Assembly: GCA_003667245.1 (NCBI GenBank)
Contig: RCNN01000191.1
Location: 1 to 54,674 of the forward strand
Origin: Heterostelium multicystogenum
Lineage: Eukaryota > Evosea > Eumycetozoa > Acytosteliales > Acytosteliaceae
Length of the DNA stretch: 54,674 nt
Direction: 5' to 3'
Shown here piece after piece: positions 46,711 to 54,674 of the stretch. A model generated the notes under the pieces. That model saw nothing but the letters and a program-made list of their open reading frames with translations. It had not been told where the DNA came from and ran no database searches. Both the position numbers and the translations under genes were made by a program. Numbering within the stretch: position 1 is the stretch's first letter; each line of letters begins with the position of its first letter.

Positions 46711-47724
46711 TTAAACAAAGCGGAAACAATTTGGATAATTATTTTTTTGCTCTCGGTATCCGGGGCTGACAATTATCAGCCACGGCGTAAAGGTTTTCAG
46801 CGTGATCGGCAGGGTTTGAGCCAGCATCTGCAAGGTGCGGTCGGTGTCATCCAGGGGGAAGTACGGCCGAGACCTTGAGACTGGCCAGTGCGGCGCGATC
46901 AAACTGCAAGCGGCCCGAACGGTGACGGGCGATCTCATCCAGCACTTCCGGCAACGGTCGGTTATCCACCACCAGTTGATTGGCGGCGCCAGGGCCCCAT
47001 TGATGCTCGCCGTATCGATGCTGCCGAGAGCCGCACGGCATCTTTGCTGAGTCGCGCCTGCGAGCCCGCATCAACTTCCAGTGTCTGCTGCCCGTTCGCG
47101 CTTTTTGCCGCCACGCGGGATTCGAGCATGCTCAGCACCGTAACGTCATCCTCGCGCCTGACCACAAATCGCGTACCCAGGGCGCGCAGGGTGCCTTGGG
47201 CGGTCTGCACCACAAATGGCCGTTCGCCATCGTGGGCCACTTCCACCAGGATCTCGCCTTGCAGCAATTCGATGCGGCGCTGCCGGCTGTCGAAATGCAG
47301 ATTCGCCGCACTGATGCCGTTCAGGGTCAGCGTCGAGCCGTCCGCCAGCCGCAGGGTTTTCCATTCGCCGGGGCCGTTGTGCACATCGGCCATCCATTGT
47401 TGTGGATAAGGACTGTAGAGCAGCGCCATGGCGGGAAGGCCCCAGGCTGCAGGCCAGTACCAACGCGCGGACGTAGTTTTTGCGCGCCTTCCCATGCCGG
47501 GGAAGGCCGCACTCAATGCCGCCCGGGCCGGTGCCTTTTGCCCGCGCAGGGCCTGCATCCGCGCAATCACATCTTCCATGCGCGCTGCTGATGCGGCGTG
47601 TTGCGGGCCTTGCTGCTTCCAGCGCTCGAACGCCTGGCGCTGGGCCTCGGTCAATTCACCTTCGTGGCAGGCGAATCATCCATTCGGCGGCTTGTTCATC
47701 GATCTGTTGGCGAGAGGCGGGCAT
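46711..47724 (-). pseudogene. fecR: FecR-type anti-sigma/signal transducer, frameshifted
   Basis: Inner-membrane regulator linking the receptor to the sigma factor. From ATG at 47724: ASRQQIDEQAAEWMIRL, then (after one extra C near 47665) TEAQRQAFERWKQQGPQHAA, a membrane segment (YWPAAWGLPAMALLYSP), FecR domain RLADGSTLTLNGISAANLHF with GEILVEVAHDGERPFVVQTA and GTLRALGTRFVVRREDDVTV, then the C-terminal STN-binding part DRPLPEVLDEIARHRSG with TDRTLQMLAQTLPITLKTFT. Other breaks near 47000 and 46855 (C5 instead of C4). About 338 codons, fitting the family. Confidence 0.85.
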
Positions 47725-47732
47725 GCGGCGGC

Positions 47733-48251
47733 TCAGATGTCCACGCTGTGGCTGCAATGCAGCAGGGCCTGGATCAGGTATTTGCGTACCGTACGTTCCG
47801 ACAGCTTCAGTTGTCGGGCGATTTGCTGCTGGGTCAGGTCTTCGAGGTAATACAGCACAAACGCCTGCCGCATATTGTCGTGCATGCCTTCCAGCATGAA
47901 GGCGATGTGCTCGAGGGCTTCCAGGGTGGTGTGGATCTGTTCGGGCGACTGGAAACCTTCCAGGGTTTCCACCGTCAGCATCAATTCCTGAAGGTAGGCG
48001 TGCTCAATCTGCTTGCGCCGTGCCTGGTCGAATGATCAGCCGCCTGGCGGTGGTACTTAAATAGGCCGCGGGTTTTCGCGGATGGCGGTCACCGACTCGC
48101 GGGCGTGCAGAATCCGCGCGGAAGGTGGTCCTGCGCCACGTCGGCGGCGTTATGGGTACAGCCCAGTTTTCGGCGCAAACCAAGTGAACAGCCAGCCGTG
48201 ATGCTCGCTGTACAGCTCGGTAATCTCCCGTTGGAACGGCGGTTCACCCAC
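47733..48251 (-). pseudogene. fecI: FecI-type extracytoplasmic-function sigma factor, frameshifted
   Basis: GTG at 48251 starts GEPPFQREITELYSEHHGWL with FTW (region 2.1); a second frame gives LRRKLGCTHNAADVAQD (region 2.2), a third LTVETLEGFQSPEQIHTTLE with GMHDNMRQAFVLYYLEDLTQ and QQIARQLKLSERTVRKYLIQ (region 4.2, -35 recognition). It directs transcription of the receptor when FecR is stimulated. Breaks near 48170, 48110 and 48030. About 172 codons. The stop is 9 bp before fecR. A Fur-box-like sequence precedes it, as expected for iron control. Confidence 0.85.
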
Positions 48252-48275
48252 AGACCATAAGGCCCGGCCCAGGTG

Positions 48276-48296
48276 TTATTGAGAATAATTGTTAAT
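48276..48296 (-). promoter_or_regulatory. Candidate Fur box upstream of the sigma factor gene
   Basis: The AT-rich stretch TTATTGAGAATAATTGTTAA lies 25 bp upstream of the sigma factor start. It loosely follows the Fur-box hexamer pattern and is in the place where iron-starvation sigma factors carry one. The match is imperfect. Confidence 0.45.
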
Positions 48297-48413
48297 TGTG
48301 GGGCCAAGGCTTGGGGCAAACGCAATAGACTCGCGTTTGCACCCAAAGCGCCGGTTTTGCGGGGTGCGCGGGGGTCGAAGACAAAATAATTTTAAATAAA
48401 TTGCATTTAAATC

Positions 48414-48441
48414 ATGACATTACGGAAAAATGCTATAGAAT
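48414..48441 (+). promoter_or_regulatory. Sigma-70-type promoter of the tRNA operon
   Basis: ATGACA (48414-48419) and TAGAAT (48436-48441) separated by 16 bp, in an AT-rich stretch ending 24 bp before tRNA-Val. A GC-rich discriminator (GCGCCCC) follows, as is usual for stable RNA promoters. Confidence 0.6.
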
Positions 48442-48465
48442 GCGCCCCACACACGCGAAAGTGAA

Positions 48466-48538
48466 GGTGATTAGCTCAGCTGGAGAGCGTCTGCCTTACA
48501 AGCAGAATGTCGGCGGTTCGATCCCGTCATCACCACCA
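48466..48538 (+). tRNA. tRNA-Val (anticodon TAC)
   Basis: Cloverleaf sequence with D-arm TTAGCTCAGC, anticodon stem-loop TCTGC-CTTACAA-GCAGA (anticodon TAC) and T-arm GGCGGTTCGATCCCGTC, ending ACCA. 73 nt. Compared with the usual pseudomonad tRNA-Val it is one G short at the 5' end, one G short in the D-loop (CTGGAG for CTGGGAG) and one C short before ACCA, three losses all in runs of three. This is more likely a reading error than a real tRNA. Confidence 0.9.
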
Positions 48539-48557
48539 TTCGCTTTATGTGTTACGC

Positions 48558-48633
48558 GCAGCGGTAGTTCAGTCGGTTAGAATACCGGCCTGTCACGCCG
48601 GGGTCGCGGGTTCGAGTCCCGTCCGCTGCGCCA
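48558..48633 (+). tRNA. tRNA-Asp (anticodon GTC)
   Basis: Cloverleaf with acceptor GCAGCGG, D-arm TAGTTCAGTCGGTTAGAATA, anticodon loop CTGTCAC (anticodon GTC), T-arm CGCGGGTTCGAGTCCCG and encoded CCA. 76 nt; the variable region has four G where five are usual. It is co-transcribed with tRNA-Val. Its 3' end is repeated at 44074. Confidence 0.93.
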
Positions 48634-48702
48634 TATTCAGGTCACCTGGAACGCTGAACGCCAGGTACCACAGGAAGCCCGCTCATTGAGCGGGCTTTTT
48701 TT
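48617..48702 (+). repeat. tRNA-Asp 3' end plus terminator, matching the copy at 44074
   Basis: Runs from the tRNA-Asp T-arm through the downstream inverted repeat CCTGGAACGC...GCCAGG to the rho-independent terminator AAGCCCGCTC-ATT-GAGCGGGCTT followed by T's (48675-48702). Direct repeat of 44074..44156 with one A of difference and a longer T-run. Confidence 0.75.
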
Positions 48703-48713
48703 GTGCCTGGGAT

Positions 48714-50235
48714 TCAGCTCAACGATTGAATGCCCGGTTCGGTTTGCACGGGTGCAATGCTGTTTCGCCCCATGAAGGCCAGGACCACCAACGCCGTCAG
48801 CACGGTGAATCCCGCGAGCAGTTGCAGCAAGGTGTTGAACCCCGCGATGTAGGCGCTGCGCAGTGCTTCCAGCGGAAGGGCGGCCGAGGCCAGTTTGCAC
48901 GTTGCCCATGACTAGGCCTTGGGCAATCACTGACACGTCGGCCCCTGCGCGACCCTTCAGGTGATGTGCCACCAATGCGCCCAATACCGCCATCGTAATC
49001 GCCAGCGCCACGCCTTCACTGGCCACGCGGGTGGTGTTGAAAATCCCCGCCGCCATTCCCGCGCGCTCCTTGGGCACCACGCTGATCGCCAAACCATCCA
49101 TCAAACCCCACGGCAGCCCGGTGCCTATCCCGATGACCAGCATTGCGGCGATGGTCTGCGCAGGCTGGTTGGCCAGGCTTAATCCCCACAGGCCCACCGC
49201 CGCGATCAGCAAGCCAATGGCACACAACAGTCCTGCTGAGAGCCAGCGCGTCAGCGATGCGGCGATCATCGGCACCACCAGCATCGGTGCCGATAACGCG
49301 AGCATCATCAAACCCGCGTCCAGCGCGCTGGCGCCTTCCACACCGATAAACCGCAGGGGCAGCAACACGATCAGCACGATGTAGCAGTAACAGGTACCGA
49401 TCGGCAGGAGCTGCACGCCAATAAAACGCGGGAAGCGAAACAGCCGCAGCTCCAGCATTGGTTGGCTGGAGCGGTTTTCGACGAGGACAAACACCAGCAA
49501 AAACACCGCCGCCGCGATCAGCAGGGCATCAACCAGCGCGACGTCCAGCCGTGCTCCGGCGCGAGGATCACCGCCGTGGGTCAGGGCCACCAGCATCGCG
49601 GAAAACGTCAGTACACCAGCGGTGTCCAGCCGCAGCGCTTGCGGGGTCGCGGCTTTCACGCATTTTGGGCGCGGCAAACAGCAGCGAAATACCGGCCAAT
49701 AATGCAGTGCCGAGAAAAAATCGAGCGCCAGCCCCAGTGCTCGATCAGCACCCCCGACAGCAATGGCCCAAACGCCAGGCCTGCACCGAATGTGGTGCCC
49801 AGCAAGCTGAAGGCGCGGGTACGGGCGTGCCCGTCGAACTCCTGGGCCAGCGCCGCACAGCCACTGGCCAATGCCGTAGCCGCCGCGACGCCCTGCACAC
49901 CACGTAACACATCCAGCCAGAAAATCCCCGGTGCCACTGCCAGCAGCAAAGGAGACCACGGTAAACATCGCCATGCCCCACAAGAAAAGACGCTTTCTCC
50001 CATACAGGTCGGCGAGGGTGCCGGCGGCCATCAACAGGCTTGCCGAAACTCAGCATGAATGCGTTGGTGATCCACGCCAGCTGGCTGGGCTGGGCGGCAA
50101 ATGCCTGGCCGATAAAGGGCGTGGCGACGGCGCCGCCGGTAAAAGCTCATGGGCAATACCAGGGCGGCCAGGCAAATGGCCGCCAGGATGGAATATCGGC
50201 CATGGGCGGGCGCAGATTCGGTTGTCGTGTTTCAT
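48714..50235 (-). pseudogene. MFS multidrug-type exporter (DHA2-like), frameshifted
   Basis: Inner-membrane transporter of about 500 residues, probably 14 membrane segments. Segments: GTLADLYGRKRLFLWGMAMF (motif A), ALAQEFDGHARTRAFSLLGT with TFGAGLAFGPLLSGVLIEHW and GWRSIF (motif C-like), SQPMLELRLFRFPRFIGVQL, LVIGIGTGLPWGLMDGLAIS with GMAAGIFNTTRVASEGVALA. Frames change near 50130, 50030, 49920, 49690 and 48890; the expected ending MGRNSIAPVQTEPGIQSLS stops at 48714. Divergent from a LysR gene that probably controls it. Substrate unknown. Confidence 0.8.
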
Positions 50236-50340
50236 AGGGGCATTCCGCGAGTTTTGAAGATTAAAAGACTCTAATCAGGATGCAATCACGGATAAACGGG
50301 CTTACATTCCGTTCATAACGGACTGAATGGATGCAATGAC

Positions 50341-51246
50341 GTGACCGATAACTTGAGCGGCGTGATCGCCTTCGTTGAAAACCGCGGAAGCCCTGAGCTT
50401 CACCGGCGCGGCCCGGGCGATGGGGATTTCCGCTTCGGCGGTGGGCAAGAATGTCGCCAAGCTTGAGGCGTCACTGAATGTGCGGCTGTTGCACCGCAGT
50501 ACGCGCAAGGTCAGCCTCACCGCCGAAGGCCAATTGTTCTACGAGCGCAGTCGGAAAATTCTCGACGACCTGCAAGACGCCCGCGCCATGCTTTCCCATG
50601 CGATGCAGGCACCCCGGGGCAAACTGCGGGTCAGCCTGCCCACCATCGGTTATCGCTTTCTCTTTCCGCACATGATGGCGTTCCGCAAAGCCTACCCCGA
50701 GATCGAACTGGAGCTGGATTTCAACGACCATCTGGTGGACGTGATCGAGGAGGGCTTCGACGTGGTCATCCGCAGCGGTGGCCTGGCTGACTCGACCCTG
50801 ATGGCCCGCAAGCTGGGGCCGTTCAGGTTTGTGCTGTGTGCATCGCCCCAATACCTACGAGCCAACGGCCGGCCAGAATCCCTGAGCGAACTGGAGCATC
50901 ACCCGTGCTTGCGTTACCGCTTCGCCACCACCGGCAAAATCATGGACTGGACCTTGTCCGCCAACCCGGCCATCACCCAATTGCGCCTGCCCACCGCGCT
51001 GACCCTGAACAACATGGAGGCCATGCTCCGGGCCGCGATGGACGGCCATGGGATTGCCTACGTGCCAGACTTCCTGGCCCGCGAAGCCCTCGCCCAGGGC
51101 CAGCTGGAAACCGTGCTCGACGGCCATTCCGATGACCAGGGGCAGTTCTGGGCCCTGTGGCCATCCAGCCGGCATCTCTCGCCGAAGATCCGCGTGTTTG
51201 TCGACTTCGCCGCCGCGCACCTGTTCACAAGCCTACCAACCGGTAG
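50341..51246 (+). pseudogene. LysR-family regulator, frameshifted at both ends
   Basis: GTG at 50341 starts TDNLSGVIAFVE; A4 instead of A3 at 50378-50381 breaks the frame before TAEALSFTGAARAMGISASA with VGKNVAKLEASLNVRLLHRS (helix-turn-helix). The effector domain follows: LRVSLPTIGYRFLFPHMMAF, DVIEEGFDVVIRSGGLADST, GPFRFVLCASPQYLRANGRP, DGHGIAYVPDFLAREALAQG. The open frame runs on to 51394 antisense to kdpE; with one A more near 51228 it would end KPTNR at 51246, the natural place. Likely regulator of the divergent MFS gene. Confidence 0.82.
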
Positions 51247-51925
51247 CCACCTGCAACTCGGTGATGAAGTACTGCGGGCTGGGCCGGGTCCGCCTCCAGC
51301 TTCTGCCGCAGATGCGCCATGTGCACCCGCAGGTAGTGGGCGCGGTCCACGTAATCCAGGCCCCACACCTCGAGCAATAATTGCCGATGGGTGAGCACCC
51401 GGCTCTGCCCGCGAATTCATCGCGCAACAGCAGGCGGTATTCGATGGGCGTCAGGTGCACCGGCAGGCCTTGGCGCCATACTTCATGGGTCGCCAGGTCC
51501 ACCTCGATATCGCCAAACGCCACCTTGCTGGTGGCCGCCACGGTGCCGGTCTGCCCCATGACGGCGCAGTTGCGCACGGATGCGCCGCGAGCAACTCGGG
51601 TACGCCGAAGGGTTTGGTCAGGTAGTCATCGGCGCCGGCGTCCAGGGCGGCGACTTTTTCCTCTTCGCGATCCCGTGCCGACAACACCAGGATCGGCACC
51701 GCCAGCCATCCCCGCAGCTCGCTGATCAGCTGTTTGCCGTCGCCGTCCGGCAGGCCGAGGTCGACGATCACCAGGTCCGGCTGACGGCTGGAAGCGTGGA
51801 TCAAACGCGCGTTTGACGCTGTCGGCCTCGAACACACCTGGAAGCCCTCATCCTGCAGGGCGATGCCGACAAAACGGCGGATGTTGGCCTCGTCTTCAAC
51901 AATCAGAAATGCGTGCAGTGCTCAT
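51233..51925 (-). pseudogene. kdpE: KdpE response regulator, frameshifted
   Basis: OmpR-type response regulator for the Kdp potassium-uptake operon. ATG at 51925: MSTARI, then with one T fewer LIVEDEANIRRFVGIALQDE; receiver with the phospho-acceptor region DLVIVDLGLPDGDGKQLISE, LSARDREEEKVAALDAGADD and YLTKPFGVPELLA; DNA-binding domain pieces FGDIEVDLATHEVWRQGLPV and HLTPIEYRLL; end ITELQVATGW. Breaks near 51910, 51805, 51590 and 51425-51260. Start overlaps the kdpD stop by ATGA. Confidence 0.87.
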
Positions 51926-54608
51926 AGGGCGTCCATTGGGGGCGGAGTACCCGCCGGTAAAGTGATGACGAAAATGCATGCCGCGCTCGCTGCCGGGTCC
52001 TGGCTTCGATGCGCGCCCGCCGTGGGCTTCGACGATGCGCTTGGCCAGGGCCAGGCCCAGGCCGATTCCGGCGACCGAGGATTCCTGCTGGCCACGGGCA
52101 AACGGTTCGAACAGATTGGCCGGGCGCGCTGCCCGGGCCGGTGTCGCTGACTTCCAGCAGGATGCTGTCGGAAACGGAACGGGCGGTAACGGTGATGACC
52201 GTGCCAGGCGGGGTGTATTTGGCGGCGTTGTCCAGCAGGTTGACCAGCACCCGTTCGATCCAGCAGCGCGTCGACTTCCACCAGCGGTAATTGCGGGTCC
52301 AGCGTCGTGTTCACCACATGCCGGGCCAGTGGTTCACGCAACTGGCGCAGGGCGCTGCCGACGATCTCTTCCAGCAAATGCCATTGCCGGTTGAGTCGCA
52401 CACCGCGCTCCTGCATGCGGGCCATGTCCAGCAAGTTTTCGATCAAGCGTTGCATCGAAGTCGCCTGCTCATGAATACCGTGCAGCAACGCGGTCAGCGC
52501 CCCCGGCGGCGCATGGGGCAGGGGCGGTGTCGGCGGCGCCGATCAGTGTGGTCAGGGGAGTGGCGCCAGGTCGTGTGGAAATCGCCGCGAGCAAGGTGTT
52601 GCGCATTTTTCTCGCCTTCCATCTGCACCATCGTGCTTTGCGCCACTTCGACGAAGTGCACGCGCTCTCCAGGGCAATCGCCAATTGGCTTCATGCAGGC
52701 TTCCAGCAGGCGGCGCTCTTCGGGCTCGTTGAGGCGTTCGCTTTGCGCCAGTTCCAGCACCAGCACACCGAGCGCACGCCATGCGGAGCGCCCTTGAGCG
52801 GCAGGTAGCAGCCCTTGGCGGCGGACAAGGTGTCGGTGCCCTGGCCGGGCGGACTGGCCGTGGTCGTAGGTCCATTGGGCGATGCTGTCGTCGATCGGCA
52901 GCCCCGCCCGCGCCCACGCTGTGCACGCCGTCGGCGGCGTCCCGCAAGGCCAGGCCGACCCGCGCCTCTCGAACACGCCGCTGAAAGTGCGCAGCGCCAG
53001 ACTTCGCTGATCTCTCCACGGTCAACGCGGCCGACAGGTCCCCGGCCAGACGCGCCAGGGAAGTAGCGCCGGCGTTCCCCGGCAGCGGCGGTGCGCGCTT
53101 CGTGGCGCAGGCGGGCGGTGAGTTGCCCGGTGATCAGGGCGATGCCGAGCATCAGCGCGAAGGTGAAGAAATACTGGTGTCGTTGACGGTAAACGAGTAG
53201 CGCGGCTGGACGAAAAAGAAGTCGAAACACAGCACCGCGAGCATCGCTGCCCACACGCCGGGGCGCGTCCAAACCGCAGGGCCACCAGCACCACCGTGAG
53301 CAGGAACAGCATCACCACGTTGGCCAGGTCGAAACACTTGCAGCAGCAGCGCGGCGATGGCGCTGGCGGTGAAAACAGGCGAGTGTGGACCAAGAGTAGG
53401 CCAGGGTTCTGCCGGGCGCTGGCGTAGGTTTTTCAAATGGCAGGAACAGTGCCCGGCAGTACGCCATGGGCGATCACGATCTGGTCGATCTGCGGATGGT
53501 GCCGGCTGATCCGGTCGCCCACCGACTGGTGCCAGAACCGCCATGCCGGCGCGGGTGATGGCCGAGCACCAGGCGATTGGCGTTGTGTTCCCGGGCACAG
53601 GCGGCAGTGGCTTCGGCGACGTCCATGCCCGGCAATGTTGCAGTGTCGGCGCCAAACTCGCTGGCCAGGGCCAGGGTTTTCATTGCTGTGAGATAACGCT
53701 TGGCGCCGCGGCCCTGGGCTGCCGTGACGTGCACCACGATCCAGTCCGCCTCGAGCTTTTGCGCCAGGCGCGCGGCTTCTCGCACCAGGCGTTCATCACC
53801 GGCGTCACCGGCCACGCCTACCAGCAATCGTTCGCGGGCGGCCACAGGGTCTTGATCGACTGTTCGCGACGGTACACGCGCATCTGCGTGTCGACCCGGT
53901 CGGCCGTGCGGCGCAGGGCCAGTTCCCGCAGGGCGAGCAGGTGCCCTTGCGGAAAAAGTGCCGCGAGGCGCGCTCGGCCTGGGGCCCCAGGTACACCTTG
54001 CCGTCCTTCAAAGCGTTGCAGCAGATCATCCGGCGGCAGGTCCACGACGACCACTTCGTGGCCATTGTCGAACACGTGGTCCGGTACGGTTTCCCGCACG
54101 CGAATGCCAATGATCCCACTCACCAGATCGTTAAGGCTTTCCAGGTGCTGGACGTTGAGGGTGGTCCACACATCGATGCCGGCGCTGAGCAGTTCTTCCA
54201 CGTCTTGCCAGCGTTTCGGGTGGCGCGAGCCGGGCACGTTGCTGTGGGCCAGTTCATCCACCAGCAGCACGCGGGATGGCCGTTGCAGGGCCGCGTCGAG
54301 GTCGAATTCGGTGAGGGTGAAATCGTGATGCCAGGCGGTGGGCGCGGGGCAGTTGTTCGAGGCCGGTTGAGCAGCTTGGCGGTTTCCTGGCGGCCGTGGG
54401 GTTTCCCACCACACCGGCGAGTACGTCGCGGCCCAGGCTGACTTCCCGTTGCGCCGCGTCAAGCATGGCGCAGGTCTTGCCCACCCCGGCGTTGGAGCCG
54501 AAGTAGATACGCAGTTTGCCCGCGCAAGGCGGCCTGTTCTTCCTGCTGGACCCGGGCGAGAAGGGCGTCGGGGTCGGGGCGTTCTTCGTTTAATGCGGGC
54601 ATGTTCAT
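51922..54608 (-). pseudogene. kdpD: KdpD sensor histidine kinase, heavily frameshifted
   Basis: Membrane sensor kinase of K+ limitation/turgor. About 895 codons from ATG at 54608, normal length. N-terminal KdpD domain: LRIYFGSNAGVGKTCAMLDA (Walker A-like), LLVDELAHSNVPGSRHPKRW, WQDVEELLSAGIDVWTTLNV with QHLESLNDLVSGI. USP-like domain: LLVGVAGDAGDERLVREAAR. Four membrane segments and a GAF domain follow, then HEQATSMQRLIENLLDMARM and the ATPase MLVNLLDNAAKYTPPGTVIT with LLEVSDTGPG. At least a dozen frame changes. A conserved core gene is unlikely to be this broken, which supports sequence error here. Confidence 0.87.
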
Positions 54609-54630
54609 TCCTGGTCAATGCGGTTCAATG

Positions 54631-54674
54631 GTGGGAGCGGGCTTGCTCGCGAAAGCGGTGTGTCAGTGACAGAC
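54631..54674. repeat. Pseudomonad REP element, cut by the window edge
   Basis: GTGGGAGCGGGCTTGCTCGC followed by GAAAGCGG is the common REP palindrome of fluorescens/putida-group pseudomonads, just upstream of kdpD. It supports the host assignment. Confidence 0.8.

Overview
The window is from a Pseudomonas chromosome, probably of the fluorescens/putida group. The evidence is a complete kdpE-kdpD pair, a FecI-FecR-TonB receptor set, tRNA-Val and tRNA-Asp genes, a pseudomonad REP element at the right edge, and pseudomonad relatives for nearly every recognisable protein. Three blocks can be told apart.

(1) Bases 1 to about 19.7 kb hold one end of an integrative conjugative element (ICE) of the PFGI-1/PAPI-1/ICEclc class, all on the minus strand. 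Read right to left it encodes an end-marker protein, AlpA, ParA, a small Shi-like protein, ParB, DUF2857, STY4528-type, TIGR03761, DUF3158, SSB and TopB. A long structured non-coding stretch follows, then DUF3577 (STY4534), small proteins, RadC, PilL, a coiled-coil protein, TIGR03759, a lytic transglycosylase, a PFL_4695-type protein and the start of TraD. An IS21-family element (11266..13906, 6-bp target duplication GATGAA) sits at the 5' side of the TIGR03761 gene.

(2) About 20 to 44 kb is a nitrogen and one-carbon catabolic region built around creatine. A creatinase with all known active-site residues is followed by an MHS-type MFS transporter and a convergent CahR-like regulator, the order I recall from P. 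putida KT2440. To its left is a more AT-rich paralogous set: a creatinase-like gene that lacks a key Glu, a LysR regulator, a polar amino-acid ABC transporter and a CahR-like gene without its DNA-binding domain. To its right is a BMP-type ABC importer with a polysaccharide-deacetylase-fold (PuuE/imidase-like) hydrolase, then an XRE-cupin regulator, a DUF1989 protein, an M20 carbamoylase-like hydrolase and a second amino-acid ABC importer. Both right-hand transport operons start with the same palindrome, TTCAAGTnACTTGAA, about 40 bp before the start codon. I infer linked uptake and breakdown of creatine-related or cyclic-ureide compounds to sarcosine and ammonia.

(3) From 44.07 kb on is core chromosome. 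A copy of the 3' end of tRNA-Asp plus about 65 bp of its downstream terminator region (44074..44156) repeats the sequence at the intact tRNA-Asp (48617..48702) and looks like an island attachment site. Then come a ferrisiderophore receptor with FecR and a FecI-type sigma factor, the two tRNAs, an MFS exporter with a divergent LysR regulator, and kdpE-kdpD.

A caution covers the whole window. Many genes are broken by single-base frameshifts, most of them in short homopolymer runs, and both tRNAs are also short of bases in G or C runs. Since kdpD and the tRNAs are affected too, much of this probably reflects base-calling error rather than gene decay. Genes typed 'pseudogene' below are frameshifted as written and may be intact in the organism.
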